Of a stretch of DNA of 36,493 nt, positions 22,927 to 31,088 are shown in pieces. The stretch comes from WLMZ01 sp037139095 (lineage in GTDB: Bacteria; Actinomycetota; Acidimicrobiia; Acidimicrobiales; Ilumatobacteraceae): assembly GCA_037139095.1 (NCBI GenBank), contig JBAXHD010000027.1, positions 1 to 36,493 of the forward strand. Direction: 5' to 3'. Position numbers and translations under genes: made by a program. Position 1 is the first letter of the stretch. The number at the start of each line of letters is the position of its first letter. The notes beneath the pieces were generated by a model that searched no databases, was not told the origin of the DNA, and worked only from the letters and a program-made list of their open reading frames with translations.

Positions 22927-25263
22927 GTGACTGCACCTGCGAATGACAACGCGACAAACGATTCGACCGCCCCATATTTTGGTTTCGGCGGGCGCATCGG
23001 AACCACGATGGCAGGCTCCCAAAATGAGTGGCCAGCGGCCGTTGCTGCGCCCAAGGGTTCGCCAAACATTGTGTTTGTGTTGGTCGACGATGTGGGCTTC
23101 GGCGACATCGGTTGCTTCGGTAGCGAGATCAACACGCCCAACCTCGATCGCCTTGCTAGCGAGGGTTTGCGGTTCACCAACTTTCACGTGAACCCAATGT
23201 GTTCGCCAACACGCGCATCGCTACTCACCGGCGTGAACTGCCACGCAGCAGGCATGGGCCACATCGCCCAGGACGATCCTGGCTTCCCGGGCTACCGCGC
23301 CGAGATCGCCGACAACGTGTCTACGGCTGCAGAGATTCTTCGTGCCGCTGGCTACGCCACGTTGATGGTGGGTAAGTGGCACCTGTGCCGCGACAACGAC
23401 ATGGGCGCAGGCGGGCCGCAGCATGGGTGGCCGTGCCAGCGCGGCTTCGATCGGTTCTACGGAATCCTTGAGGCGTTCACCAACCTGCATCAGCCGCATC
23501 GCCTTATCGAAGACAATCATGTGGTCGAGGTCAACGAGTGGCCCGAGGGCTACTTCCTCACCGACGATCTCACCGACAAAGCCATTCGCATGATCCGCGA
23601 GCGCGGCGCATCGCGGCCGGGTCAACCGTTCTTCTTGTACATGGCTCATCCTGCGGCTCACGCGCCGTTGCTGGCCAAGGCCGAAGACATCGAGCGCTAC
23701 CGCGATACCTACAACGGCGGATGGGATCTCACGCGCACGCAACGTCTGGCTCGTCAGATTGAGTTGGGTATCGTGCCGGCCGGGACTCCGCTGCCACCGC
23801 GCAACAGCGAGCCCGGCGACGAAGTGAAGGCATGGGACGACCTGACCGACGACGAGCGCACGCTGTATGCCCGCTATATGGCCGTGTACGCCGCGATGGT
23901 CGACGAAATCGATCAGAGCGTGGGGCGGCTTCGCTTGGCGCTTGAGGAGACCGGTGAGTGGGAGAACACCATCTTGGTTTTCTTGTCCGACAACGGAGCG
24001 AGCCGCGAGGGTGAGTCCACCGGCACCACCAACTATTTCGGTCACCTCGGTGTGGGCGATGCCAAGAACACCGTTGCGCTCGACCTTGCTCGCTTCGACG
24101 AGATCGGCGGACCCACCACCATGCCCCATTACCCGCGCGGTTGGGCGATGGCCAGCAACACGCCATTTCGGATGTACAAGCGCAACACGCACGCTGGTGG
24201 CCATCAGGTGCCGTGTCTGTGGAGTTGGCCCAAGGGTCTCAGCGAAGTCGCTGGGGGCATTCGCACACAGTACGGCCATTGCATCGACGTGCTTCCCACG
24301 GTGTTGGCGCTTGCTGGCATCACGACGCCCACGCATCGCAACGGCAAAGTCGTGAAACCGATGAACGGTGCCAGCTTGGCGCCCGTTCTGCACGACGCAC
24401 ATCACGGCGAGGTTCGTGAAGAGCAGTACTACGAACTCGAAGGCCATCGTGGCTTCTATCGCGATGGGTGGGAGGTCGTGACCAACCGCAGGCCGCGTAC
24501 CAAGTTCACCGACGCCGACTGGGAGTTGTACAACCTGCGCAATGATCCCGTTGAGGTGAACAACCTTGCGGCCGATGAGCCCGAGCGTGTGGCCGAACTC
24601 GCTGCCGCATTCCACCAGGCGGCACTGGCCAATCAGGTGTATCCGCTTGATGAGGGCTCGGGCTGGCGTTGGATCGTGCGTCCCGAAAAGGATGCCGTGT
24701 TTCATGAGCCGGTCACCATCTGGCCAGGCACGCCAACGCTCGAACGCATTCGCAGCGGAGTGCTGGTGTGGCAGCGCACTTGTGTCATCACCGCCGACAT
24801 CACGATGGCTGCTGGCGATCGTGGCGTGCTGGTTGCTCACGGCGACCAGGGCGGCGGTTATGCGGTCGAGGTCGATGATGGTGTCGTGTGGTTCGTGCAC
24901 AACGACGGCCACGGCACAACCACGCGTACCGCCGCGGGCGCGGTCTCTGCGGGTCGGCATCGCATCGATCTCACGCTTGGCGCACCCGGTGGGGGTCGAT
25001 GGATCGTGGCGCTTGCGGTCGATGGCGAGATACGTTTCAGCGAACTCGAGCGGGCGATGCTGTGGCCAATGGCGCCGTTCTCGGGCATCGACATCGGTAT
25101 CGACCGCGGCTCTCCGGTCGATTGGCAGCGGTACCTATCCGATGGTTCATTTGCGTTCAGCGGTTCGGTGCACTCGGTGCATTACGAGCCAGGTGAGCTC
25201 GGTCCCGACGCCAGCGCGCGCTTCGTGGAACTCGCTCGCGACCTCGGCGCCCGCTACGAGTAG
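22927..25263 (+). CDS. Arylsulfatase-type sulfatase with long C-terminal domain
   Basis: A 778-residue type I sulfatase hydrolysing a sulfate ester. Metal ligands Asp54/Asp55 (LVDDVGFGDIG), the formylglycine signature CSPTRASLLTG with Cys92, GKWHL and LSDNGAS (Asp355, Asn356) are all present. The Cys must be oxidised by a formylglycine-generating enzyme, not found in the window. No signal peptide is visible, so it is probably cytoplasmic. Residues ~600-778 form an extra beta-rich region (GVLVWQRTCVITADITM, GVLVAHGDQGGGYAVEV, HRIDLTL), reading like a jelly-roll/lectin-like module. Its neighbours suggest use on sulfated sterol-like or other organosulfate substrates; this is inference. The intergenic hairpin array follows. 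Confidence 0.9.
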   Translation: MTAPANDNATNDSTAPYFGFGGRIGTTMAGSQNEWPAAVAAPKGSPNIVFVLVDDVGFGDIGCFGSEINTPNLDRLASEGLRFTNFHVNPMCSPTRASLLTGVNCHAAGMGHIAQDDPGFPGYRAEIADNVSTAAEILRAAGYATLMVGKWHLCRDNDMGAGGPQHGWPCQRGFDRFYGILEAFTNLHQPHRLIEDNHVVEVNEWPEGYFLTDDLTDKAIRMIRERGASRPGQPFFLYMAHPAAHAPLLAKAEDIERYRDTYNGGWDLTRTQRLARQIELGIVPAGTPLPPRNSEPGDEVKAWDDLTDDERTLYARYMAVYAAMVDEIDQSVGRLRLALEETGEWENTILVFLSDNGASREGESTGTTNYFGHLGVGDAKNTVALDLARFDEIGGPTTMPHYPRGWAMASNTPFRMYKRNTHAGGHQVPCLWSWPKGLSEVAGGIRTQYGHCIDVLPTVLALAGITTPTHRNGKVVKPMNGASLAPVLHDAHHGEVREEQYYELEGHRGFYRDGWEVVTNRRPRTKFTDADWELYNLRNDPVEVNNLAADEPERVAELAAAFHQAALANQVYPLDEGSGWRWIVRPEKDAVFHEPVTIWPGTPTLERIRSGVLVWQRTCVITADITMAAGDRGVLVAHGDQGGGYAVEVDDGVVWFVHNDGHGTTTRTAAGAVSAGRHRIDLTLGAPGGGRWIVALAVDGEIRFSELERAMLWPMAPFSGIDIGIDRGSPVDWQRYLSDGSFAFSGSVHSVHYEPGELGPDASARFVELARDLGARYE

Positions 25264-25285
25264 TGCTCCCAATCCGCTCACTCGC

Positions 25286-25348
25286 GGTTTTGTTGAAGAC
25301 CTTTGGTCGAACCTCAACCAATTGTCTTCAACAAACCGTTTGTTGAAG
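25286..25348. repeat. Three alternating copies of TTTGTTGAAG forming rival hairpins
   Basis: In the 111-bp convergent gap, the element occurs as + (25289-25300), - (25324-25335) and + (25339-25348). Copies 1 and 2 are perfect 12-bp inverted repeats (TTTGTTGAAGAC/GTCTTCAACAAA), extended by GG/CC and by an inner TTGGT/ACCAA pair (25303-25307, 25317-25321). Copies 2 and 3 form a perfect 10-bp hairpin with a 3-nt loop. The two hairpins share copy 2 and cannot form together. It is AT-rich against its surroundings. A bidirectional transcription terminator is the simplest role, but no T-run follows either hairpin. Confidence 0.8.
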
Positions 25349-25374
25349 CAAAGTGGTGGGCAGGCGACCGAGGG

Positions 25375-27108
25375 TTAGTGGCCCGAGCGCACGAGGCGGC
25401 CGGGGCGGGCGCCGGTGTCGGCGCCGTTGCGACGGGTGACTTCGCCGTTCACGATGGTGGCCACATAGCCGTGTGCGGCCTGCATCAGGCGGCGACCGCC
25501 TGCGGGCAAGTCGTCGACAGCGCGTGGGTATTCGAGATCGAGCGTGTCCATGTCGATGATGTTGATGTCGGCGCGCAGACCCACAGCGATGGTGCCTCGA
25601 TCGTGGAAGCCCACGACATCGGCGGTGTCACTGGTTTGACACTTGACGGCCTGCTCGAGCGACAGCTTGAGACCCTCGCGATCGCGGGCCCAGTGGCTGA
25701 GCACATAGGTGGGGATCGAGGCATCGCAGATCATTCGGCAGTGAGCGCCGCCGTCGCTGAGCCCCGACACCGTGGCGGGGTGCTGCAACATTTCGTAGAT
25801 GGCGTCTTGCGTGCCGCCCACGTAATTGAAGAACGGGAGCATCAAGAACGCGTTGCCATCGGCGGTGTTGAGTAGGTCATAGGCCATCTCAAGCGGATCG
25901 ACACCGCGTGCGGCAGCTAGCGCGGCGACCGTGTTGTCGGCCGATGGCTCGTAGTTGGGTGTGTCGCCCATTGAGTAGATCTTGTCGAGCATGAGTTGCA
26001 AGAACGGGCCGAGGCCGTCGAACTGGATCGACTCGTCGCTGGGCAGATCGGCTTCAGCAAGCACTGCTGCCTTCACTTCGGGCTTGCGCAATTCGGCGCG
26101 CAGGGCTTCGCCATCGAGACGGCTCACGAGTTCGACCACGGTGGGACGCTTGGTGAATGGGTTGTTGTTGGCCCAGCCGATCATCATGCCAAACGGGCGC
26201 GCAGCGATCTGCGGGCGCATGTTGCCGCCTGCGGCGTTGGTGGCATCGACCTTGTCGAGCGCGAGGCGCCACGAGTCGGGGTTGCGCTCGTTCTGCAGCA
26301 TCGCGAACGTGACGGGAAGGCCAGTGCGCAGCGCAATGCGACTGAGCAGATCGACTTCGCCGAGGAACACTTCGGCCTCAAACTCAAGACCCTGCGGAGC
26401 GATTTCGAACAGGCCGCCACCGGCATCGCACACACCGTCGGCAAGTCCGTTGAGTTCGTCTTCGGCGGCAAATGTTCCGGGCACGGGCTCGCCATCGCGG
26501 GCCTTGTGGTTCAGGGTGCGGCTCGATGAGAAACCAATTGCACCGGCAGCGATTGCTTCGGTGACGAGTTGCTTCATGCCAGCAATGTCTTCGGGCGTGG
26601 CGGGCTCGTTGCGTGCGCCGCGGTCGCCCATCACATAGGCACGAATTGGGCCGTGGCCCACATAGGTGGCGATGTCGATTGCGTAGGTGCGCGAGTCGAG
26701 CACATCGAGGTATTCGGGGAAGCTTTCCCAGCCCCAACTGATGCCTTCGTGTAAGGCGGTGCCAGGAATGTCTTCGACGCCTTCCATGAGTTGCACGAGC
26801 CACTCTTCTTTGCCGGGTCGCACCGGAGCGAAGCCCACGCCACAGTTGCCTGCAACCACCGTGGTGACGCCGTGCCCGCTAGATGGCTCGAGCAGGTCGT
26901 CCCATGTGGCTTGGCCGTCGTAGTGCGTATGGATGTCGACGAAGCCTGGCGTGACCACGAAGCCGGTGGCGTCGAGCACTTCGCGCGCTTCGCCGAGATC
27001 GTTGCCAATTGCTGAGATGCGACCTTGGTTGATAGCGATGTCTGCGGTGAATCGCGGTGCGCCGGTGCCGTCGACGACAGTGCCGCCGCGGATGATGAGA
27101 TCGTGCAT
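25375..27108 (-). CDS. D-aminoacylase-type amidohydrolase
   Basis: A 577-residue metal-dependent amidohydrolase of the N-acyl-D-amino-acid deacylase group (composite beta domain plus TIM barrel). It has the N-terminal IIRGGTVVDGTGAPRF, the metal motif HTHYDGQATWD (His60, His62, Asp64), GNCGVGFAP with the metal-ligand Cys89, a GHG..GDRGARNEPA region, and LSDGGAHC near the C-terminal barrel strands, ending in the usual ADINIIDMDTLD beta domain. These enzymes split amide bonds of N-acyl compounds. The true substrate is unknown; amide-conjugated acids are possible. ATG 27108 has AAGGGG upstream. It is convergent with the sulfatase, and the 70-bp gap behind it carries no site I can assign. Confidence 0.86.
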   Translation of the reverse strand: MHDLIIRGGTVVDGTGAPRFTADIAINQGRISAIGNDLGEAREVLDATGFVVTPGFVDIHTHYDGQATWDDLLEPSSGHGVTTVVAGNCGVGFAPVRPGKEEWLVQLMEGVEDIPGTALHEGISWGWESFPEYLDVLDSRTYAIDIATYVGHGPIRAYVMGDRGARNEPATPEDIAGMKQLVTEAIAAGAIGFSSSRTLNHKARDGEPVPGTFAAEDELNGLADGVCDAGGGLFEIAPQGLEFEAEVFLGEVDLLSRIALRTGLPVTFAMLQNERNPDSWRLALDKVDATNAAGGNMRPQIAARPFGMMIGWANNNPFTKRPTVVELVSRLDGEALRAELRKPEVKAAVLAEADLPSDESIQFDGLGPFLQLMLDKIYSMGDTPNYEPSADNTVAALAAARGVDPLEMAYDLLNTADGNAFLMLPFFNYVGGTQDAIYEMLQHPATVSGLSDGGAHCRMICDASIPTYVLSHWARDREGLKLSLEQAVKCQTSDTADVVGFHDRGTIAVGLRADINIIDMDTLDLEYPRAVDDLPAGGRRLMQAAHGYVATIVNGEVTRRNGADTGARPGRLVRSGH

Positions 27109-27178
27109 TGAAGCCCCTTGCTTTGCCTGCGGGTCAATCTAACGCAGACCCTGAAACTTGTCAGGAGCGCGCACAAAC

Positions 27179-27760
27179 CTATGAGCGCGGAGCGCGAATC
27201 ATGCCCCACATGTGCGGCCCGTTGAGCGGAACATCCCACTCGCTGCGCACCGTGAAGCCAAGGTGGCCGTAGTAGGCAACGTTGGCTTCGGTCTCGGTTT
27301 CGAGGAATAGTGGAAGGCCTTCGCGGTCGCAGATTTGCGCAATGGGAGAGATCATCAACGCGCCAAGACCCTGCCGCTGCCAATGCGGATGTGTGGCCAA
27401 CAAGTTGAGATACCAATGCGGCTCGGGTGGTGTGTGCTCGTGCAAACATCCGCCGAGGGCAATGAACTTCTCGATGCGCTCAGCCGGATGGGATGGCGAA
27501 TTCGGTTCGGGTGTGGTGCCGAGGTCGGGGCGGCCGGGGGGAATGAACGCCGCCACGGCAACGCTGTCGTCGGTGGTGAAGGTCTGGTCGTACGCCAACC
27601 ATCGCCAGAACAAAAACCGCACCGACGCGCCGTTGCCTTCGAAGAACTCGGTGTCGTCTGGAAAGAGCCAGCGCATCACTGGGTCGTCGGCGAACGCGTG
27701 CACCATCGTGCGGCATAGCCGCGGCAGATCTGCCGATGTTGCCTTGCGAACGACGCTCAC
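27179..27760 (-). CDS. GNAT family N-acetyltransferase
   Basis: A 193-residue single-domain GNAT. MVHAFADDPVMRWLFPD is a common N-terminal signature of one actinobacterial GNAT group. The acetyl-CoA loop is LATHPHWQRQGLGALMI (QRQGLG), and PLFLETETEANVAYYGHLGF gives the C-terminal motif. GTG 27760 lies 10 bp after the fadA6 stop, so the gene is probably the last of the long minus-strand operon. No substrate can be named, and no catabolic role is evident. Confidence 0.8.
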   Translation of the reverse strand: MSVVRKATSADLPRLCRTMVHAFADDPVMRWLFPDDTEFFEGNGASVRFLFWRWLAYDQTFTTDDSVAVAAFIPPGRPDLGTTPEPNSPSHPAERIEKFIALGGCLHEHTPPEPHWYLNLLATHPHWQRQGLGALMISPIAQICDREGLPLFLETETEANVAYYGHLGFTVRSEWDVPLNGPHMWGMIRAPRS

Positions 27761-27770
27761 GACGCGGCGA

Positions 27771-28919
27771 CTAGAGGCGTTCGATAATGGTCACGTTGGC
27801 CTGGCCGCCGCCCTCGCACATGGTCTGCAGGCCAAAGCGGCCACCCGTGCGCTCAAGTTCGGCGAGCAACGTGGTCATCAGTCGTGCGCCGGTGGCACCG
27901 AGTGGGTGACCGAGGGCAATTGCGCCGCCGTTCACATTGACCTTGTTGTAGTCGAAGCCGGTCTCTTTCAGCCACGCCAGAACCACGGGAGCGAATGCCT
28001 CGTTGATCTCAACCAGATCGATGTCGTCGGGCGTGAGGCCGGTCTTGGCCAACGCACGCTTGGTGGCGGGGATGGGGGCAGACAACATCATGATTGGGTC
28101 GTCGGCCAAGACACTGATGTGGTGAATGCGGGCGCGTGGCGTGAGGCCGTGGTCTTTGATGGCTTGCTCGCTAGCGATGAGCAAAGACGCCGATGCGTCG
28201 CTGAGTTGGCTGGCGCAGGCAGCGGTGATGCGGCCGTCAGGCGTGAGCGTGGGCAGTGAGCGGATCTTGTCCCAGTTGGGCTCGCGTGGGCCTTCGTCGA
28301 AGGTGAGTCCGTTGAGTGCAGCGATCTGACCGTCGAAGCGACCTTCTTCGCGAGCGCGGATGGCACGCAGGTGCGAGTTGACTGCAAACTCTTCCATCTC
28401 CTCGCGGGTGATGTTCCACTTCTCGGCCATCATCTCGGCACCGATGAACTGGTTGACTTCGCCGTTGCCATAGCGAGTCGTCCAACCGGGCGAGCCGGTG
28501 AATGGGTCGTTGAAACCAAGTGCCTGGCCGGCGGTCATGGCCGAAGAGATGGGGATCATGCTCATGTTCTGCACGCCACCGGCGACCACGAGATCCATGG
28601 TGCCGCTCATCACGGCTTGCGCTGCGAAGTGCACCGCCTGCTGGGCCGAACCGCACTGACGATCGATGGTGGTGCCGGGCACATGCTCGGGCAAGCCAGC
28701 GGTGAGCCAAGCGGTGCGGGCGATACAACCGGCCTGTGGTCCGATGGAGTCGACGTTGCCGAAGATGCAGTCGTCGACGGCGCCGGGATCGACACCGGTG
28801 CGCTCGATGAGCGCCTTGATGCTGTGCGCACCGAGGTCGGCGGGGTGCACAGTGCTGAGCGCGCCACCACGGCGGCCAACAGGGGTACGGACGGCATCGA
28901 CAATGAAGGCTTCAGGCAT
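27771..28919 (-). CDS. fadA6: Thiolase FadA6 of steroid ring catabolism
   Basis: A 382-residue thiolase cleaving a 3-ketoacyl-CoA with CoA. The nucleophile is Cys89 (TIDRQCGSAQQA), with His338 (IALGHPLGATGA) and Cys368 (TMCEGGGQANVTIIERL). It follows mycobacterial FadA6 very closely through VDAVRTPVGRRGGAL, IGPQAGCIARTAWL, AGGVQNMSMIPISSAMT, AEKWNITREEMEEF, INEAFAPVVLAWLKETG and the whole C-terminus. FadA6 acts after ring C opening in the mycobacterial pathway. ATG 28919 has TATCGT 6 nt upstream; a longer frame upstream of it lacks thiolase sequence. It sits 47 bp after the SRPBCC gene and may be transcribed both from its own promoter and by read-through. Confidence 0.92.
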   Translation of the reverse strand: MPEAFIVDAVRTPVGRRGGALSTVHPADLGAHSIKALIERTGVDPGAVDDCIFGNVDSIGPQAGCIARTAWLTAGLPEHVPGTTIDRQCGSAQQAVHFAAQAVMSGTMDLVVAGGVQNMSMIPISSAMTAGQALGFNDPFTGSPGWTTRYGNGEVNQFIGAEMMAEKWNITREEMEEFAVNSHLRAIRAREEGRFDGQIAALNGLTFDEGPREPNWDKIRSLPTLTPDGRITAACASQLSDASASLLIASEQAIKDHGLTPRARIHHISVLADDPIMMLSAPIPATKRALAKTGLTPDDIDLVEINEAFAPVVLAWLKETGFDYNKVNVNGGAIALGHPLGATGARLMTTLLAELERTGGRFGLQTMCEGGGQANVTIIERL

Positions 28920-28925
28920 GCCTGC

Positions 28926-28931
28926 ACGATA
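28926..28931 (-). promoter_or_regulatory. Leaderless -10 box TATCGT for fadA6
   Basis: On the minus strand TATCGT, then gcaggc (6 nt), then ATG 28919. It lies in the 47-bp gap following the SRPBCC gene. No copy of the TCTGAC-N5-GTCAGA operator lies next to it. Confidence 0.5.
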
Positions 28932-28966
28932 CGCCGTCGTGGGCCGTGAGCCAGATTCGTGGCGAA

Positions 28967-29410
28967 TCAGCGGCGAGCTTCGGCCTCTTTGGCGAGATTG
29001 CGAGCGGTGGCAAGCAAGAAGCGATGGAGCATGAATCGCATCGACGCGCCGGTGAGCGGATATTTGCGATGAAACGTGCTGTGCCACGTAATCGTGCAAC
29101 CAGTGGCTGAGGTGAGCGGTGCGATGGTGACGTCGGCGCGGTAATCGCGAACGGGAATACCCGAATGCAAGATGTACGCGAAGTGTGTTGGCGCTTCGTA
29201 GGCCACCACTTCTTCGCGGCTGCCGAATGGGCCCGTCTTGAAACGCCGTATCGCGCCGACGCCATCGGGCGCTGGCGTACCTTCTCGCTCGAGAGAGGTG
29301 TTGTTGACGGCGGCCCATTTCGACCATCCGGCCGCATCGCGCAACACGTCGAATGCCACCTCGGCCGGAGCCGAGCATGGCACTGACAAATCGATGACGT
29401 ACAGCTTCAT
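28967..29410 (-). CDS. SRPBCC (START-like) family protein
   Basis: A 147-residue protein with the helix-grip pattern of the polyketide cyclase/SRPBCC superfamily: VIDLSVPCSAPAEVAFDVL (first strand and helices), DAAGWSKWA, GVGAIRRFKTG, EEVVAYEAPTHFAYIL, YRADVTIAP and the long C-terminal helix FMLHRFLLATARNLAKEAEA. This fold binds hydrophobic ligands such as sterols, lipids or polyketides. ATG 29410 lies 8 bp after the Ltp gene stop, consistent with one operon. A ligand-carrier or coenzyme role for steroid intermediates is possible but not shown. Confidence 0.78.
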   Translation of the reverse strand: MKLYVIDLSVPCSAPAEVAFDVLRDAAGWSKWAAVNNTSLEREGTPAPDGVGAIRRFKTGPFGSREEVVAYEAPTHFAYILHSGIPVRDYRADVTIAPLTSATGCTITWHSTFHRKYPLTGASMRFMLHRFLLATARNLAKEAEARR

Positions 29411-29418
29411 CGGCGCAA

Positions 29419-30624
29419 CTAGCGAGCGACGATCACTGAGCTGCCGTGTCCGAACAAGCCTTGGTTGGCGGTGATGCCTACGCGGGCACCTTCGACCTGG
29501 CGTCCGGTGGCTTGGCCGCGAAGTTGCCACACAAGTTCGCACACCTGCGAGATCGCTTGCGCCGGAATAGCTTCGCCGAAGCACGCAAGTCCGCCGCTGG
29601 CGTTTACTGGAACGCGCCCGCCAATGGTGGTGGCGCCAGATCGCAGTAGCCCCTCGGCTTCGCCTTCGGCACACAGACCGATGTGTTCGTACCAGTCGAG
29701 CTCAAGCGCAGTAGACAGGTCATAGACCTCGGCGAGGTCGATGTCGTCGGGTCCGATGCCGGCCTGTTCGTAGGCAGCAAACGCAATGGTGTCTTTCCAT
29801 TTGCGCGCTGGCGCAGGCACCACTGCGGTGGAGTCACTGGCGATGTCGGGAAGCTCAAGCACGCTCTGCGGATAGGTAGGTGCCACGGTGCCTACGGCCT
29901 TCACGCGGCACAAGCCATCGGTGTTGCCGAGGTGCTTGCGAGCGAAGTCCATACTGCACACCACCATTGCTGCGGCACCATCGCTGGTGGCGCAGATGTC
30001 GAGCAGACGCAATGGGTCACTGACGATGGGGCTGTTGAGCACATCGGCGATCACGTTCTCTTTGCGGAAACGAGCGTTGGGGTTGTTCAGACCGTGACGG
30101 CTGTTCTTCACCTTCACCTGAGCGAAGTCTTCGGCAGTTGCGCCGTACATGTCCATGCGACGGCGAGCGAACAGCGCGAAGTACACAGGGTTGGTGGCGC
30201 CGAGCACGTGAAAGCGCTGCCAGTCGGGGTCGTGCTTGCGGTCGCCGCCACCCACTGGAGCAAAGAAGCCCTTCGGTGTGGTGTCGGCACCGATGACCAG
30301 AGCCACGTCGCAGAAGCCAGCAAGGATCTGCGCCCGAGCCGAATCGAGAGCCATCGCACCCGAAGCGCATGCGGCGTAACTGCTGCTCACGCGAGCTCCG
30401 TTCCAGCCGAGCTTTTGCGCGAACGTGGCACCCGCTACGAAACCGGGGTAGCCATTGCGGATGGTGTCTGCGCCAGCGACGTACTGGATGTCTTTCCACT
30501 GAACTTGTGCATCGGCGAGAGCTGCGCGCGCGGCAACCATTCCGTATTCGGTGAAGTCGTGGCCCCATTTGCCCCATGGGTGCATGCCCACGCCAAGGAT
30601 TGCGATGTCGCGGTCGTTGCTCAT
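29419..30624 (-). CDS. Thiolase-superfamily lipid-transfer protein (Ltp-like)
   Basis: A 401-residue SCP2-thiolase-like protein, the type named Ltp in actinobacterial steroid clusters. It has a Cys in the nucleophile position (Cys86, SSYAACASGAMAL), VIGADTTPKGFF, YGATAEDFAQVKVKNSRHG, DPLRLLDICATSDGAAAMV, an AEVYDLSTALELDWYEHIGLC motif, and PVNASGGLACFGEAIPA in place of the usual thiolase GHPxGATG. In mycobacteria the related Ltp2 works as a retro-aldolase in complex with a DUF35 protein. Here the ATG overlaps the stop of a DUF35 gene (ATGA), arguing for a similar complex. The specific reaction (retro-aldol or thiolysis) is inference. Confidence 0.85.
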   Translation of the reverse strand: MSNDRDIAILGVGMHPWGKWGHDFTEYGMVAARAALADAQVQWKDIQYVAGADTIRNGYPGFVAGATFAQKLGWNGARVSSSYAACASGAMALDSARAQILAGFCDVALVIGADTTPKGFFAPVGGGDRKHDPDWQRFHVLGATNPVYFALFARRRMDMYGATAEDFAQVKVKNSRHGLNNPNARFRKENVIADVLNSPIVSDPLRLLDICATSDGAAAMVVCSMDFARKHLGNTDGLCRVKAVGTVAPTYPQSVLELPDIASDSTAVVPAPARKWKDTIAFAAYEQAGIGPDDIDLAEVYDLSTALELDWYEHIGLCAEGEAEGLLRSGATTIGGRVPVNASGGLACFGEAIPAQAISQVCELVWQLRGQATGRQVEGARVGITANQGLFGHGSSVIVAR

Positions 30625-31079
30625 TGTGTGGCCTCCGAGCCCGGCGTGGCGGGTGCCCACACATAGACCATGTATTCGTGGTCGGCGTCGCGGTGCGATA
30701 CGTCGAGCTCGAGCTGCATTTCCATACCAACCTTGAGGTCGGCGGCGCGGATGCCGGTGGCAACACGGCCGAGCACCACGAGTCCTTCGGCGGCGAGTTC
30801 TACAGCGGCCAATGCGTATGGCTCGTATGGCTCGGCGGCTACGTACGGCAACGGCGGTGCGTAGCAATTTTCGGTGTAGCTCCAGATGCGACCAAAGCGT
30901 GACAACGGTGTTGGATCAAGCGTGACCGAGTCGCAGTTGGGGTTGGGGCAGTCGCCGCTGCGAGGAGGAAACACGAAGGTGCCGCATTGCGAGCACTTCG
31001 CGCCGATGAGGGTGGGCGCATCGATGTCGTCGGTGAACCAGCCATCGATGATCGGAACGCGGGAGAGGGTTTCTGACAC
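30621..31079 (-). CDS. DUF35 OB-fold / zinc-ribbon protein, partner of the Ltp-like thiolase
   Basis: A 152-residue protein with an N-terminal rubredoxin-like zinc ribbon, Cys29-x2-Cys32 and Cys44-x4-Cys49 (CSQCGTFVFPP, DCPNPNC), then an OB-fold (FGRIWSYTENCYAPPLPY, PYALAAVELAAEGLVVLGRV, LKVGMEMQLEL). DUF35 proteins bind acyl-CoA and activate thiolase-like Ltp enzymes. GTG 31079 is the only plausible start: it stands 6 nt after a TAATCT box, and operator copy 3 covers it. The start is 4 bp downstream of the 2-oxoglutarate oxygenase stop and the gene overlaps the Ltp gene, so it can be read from the long operon or from its own internal promoter. Confidence 0.85.
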   Translation of the reverse strand: MSETLSRVPIIDGWFTDDIDAPTLIGAKCSQCGTFVFPPRSGDCPNPNCDSVTLDPTPLSRFGRIWSYTENCYAPPLPYVAAEPYEPYALAAVELAAEGLVVLGRVATGIRAADLKVGMEMQLELDVSHRDADHEYMVYVWAPATPGSEATQ

Positions 31080-31088
31080 GGCGTCAGA
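31072..31088. promoter_or_regulatory. Operator copy 3: TCTGACACGGCGTCAGA
   Basis: Exact TCTGAC-N5-GTCAGA palindrome inside an operon junction. It contains the TGA stop of the 2-oxoglutarate oxygenase gene (31084-31086, minus) and the GTG start of the DUF35 gene (31077-31079, minus). It also overlaps the TAATCT -10 box by three bases. Binding here would block initiation of a leaderless DUF35-ltp message directly. Confidence 0.8.

Noticed and set aside
23221..24960. A 579-codon open frame on the minus strand, opposite the sulfatase
   Set aside because: It is antisense to a gene with all sulfatase motifs; the protein has no recognisable domain and its composition is that of a GC-skewed shadow frame.
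27150..27165. Inverted repeat CCTGA...TCAGG upstream of the amidohydrolase, resembling the operator
   Set aside because: Arms are only 5 bp, the spacer is 6 bp and the arm sequence differs from TCTGAC/GTCAGA; it does not match the four exact copies.
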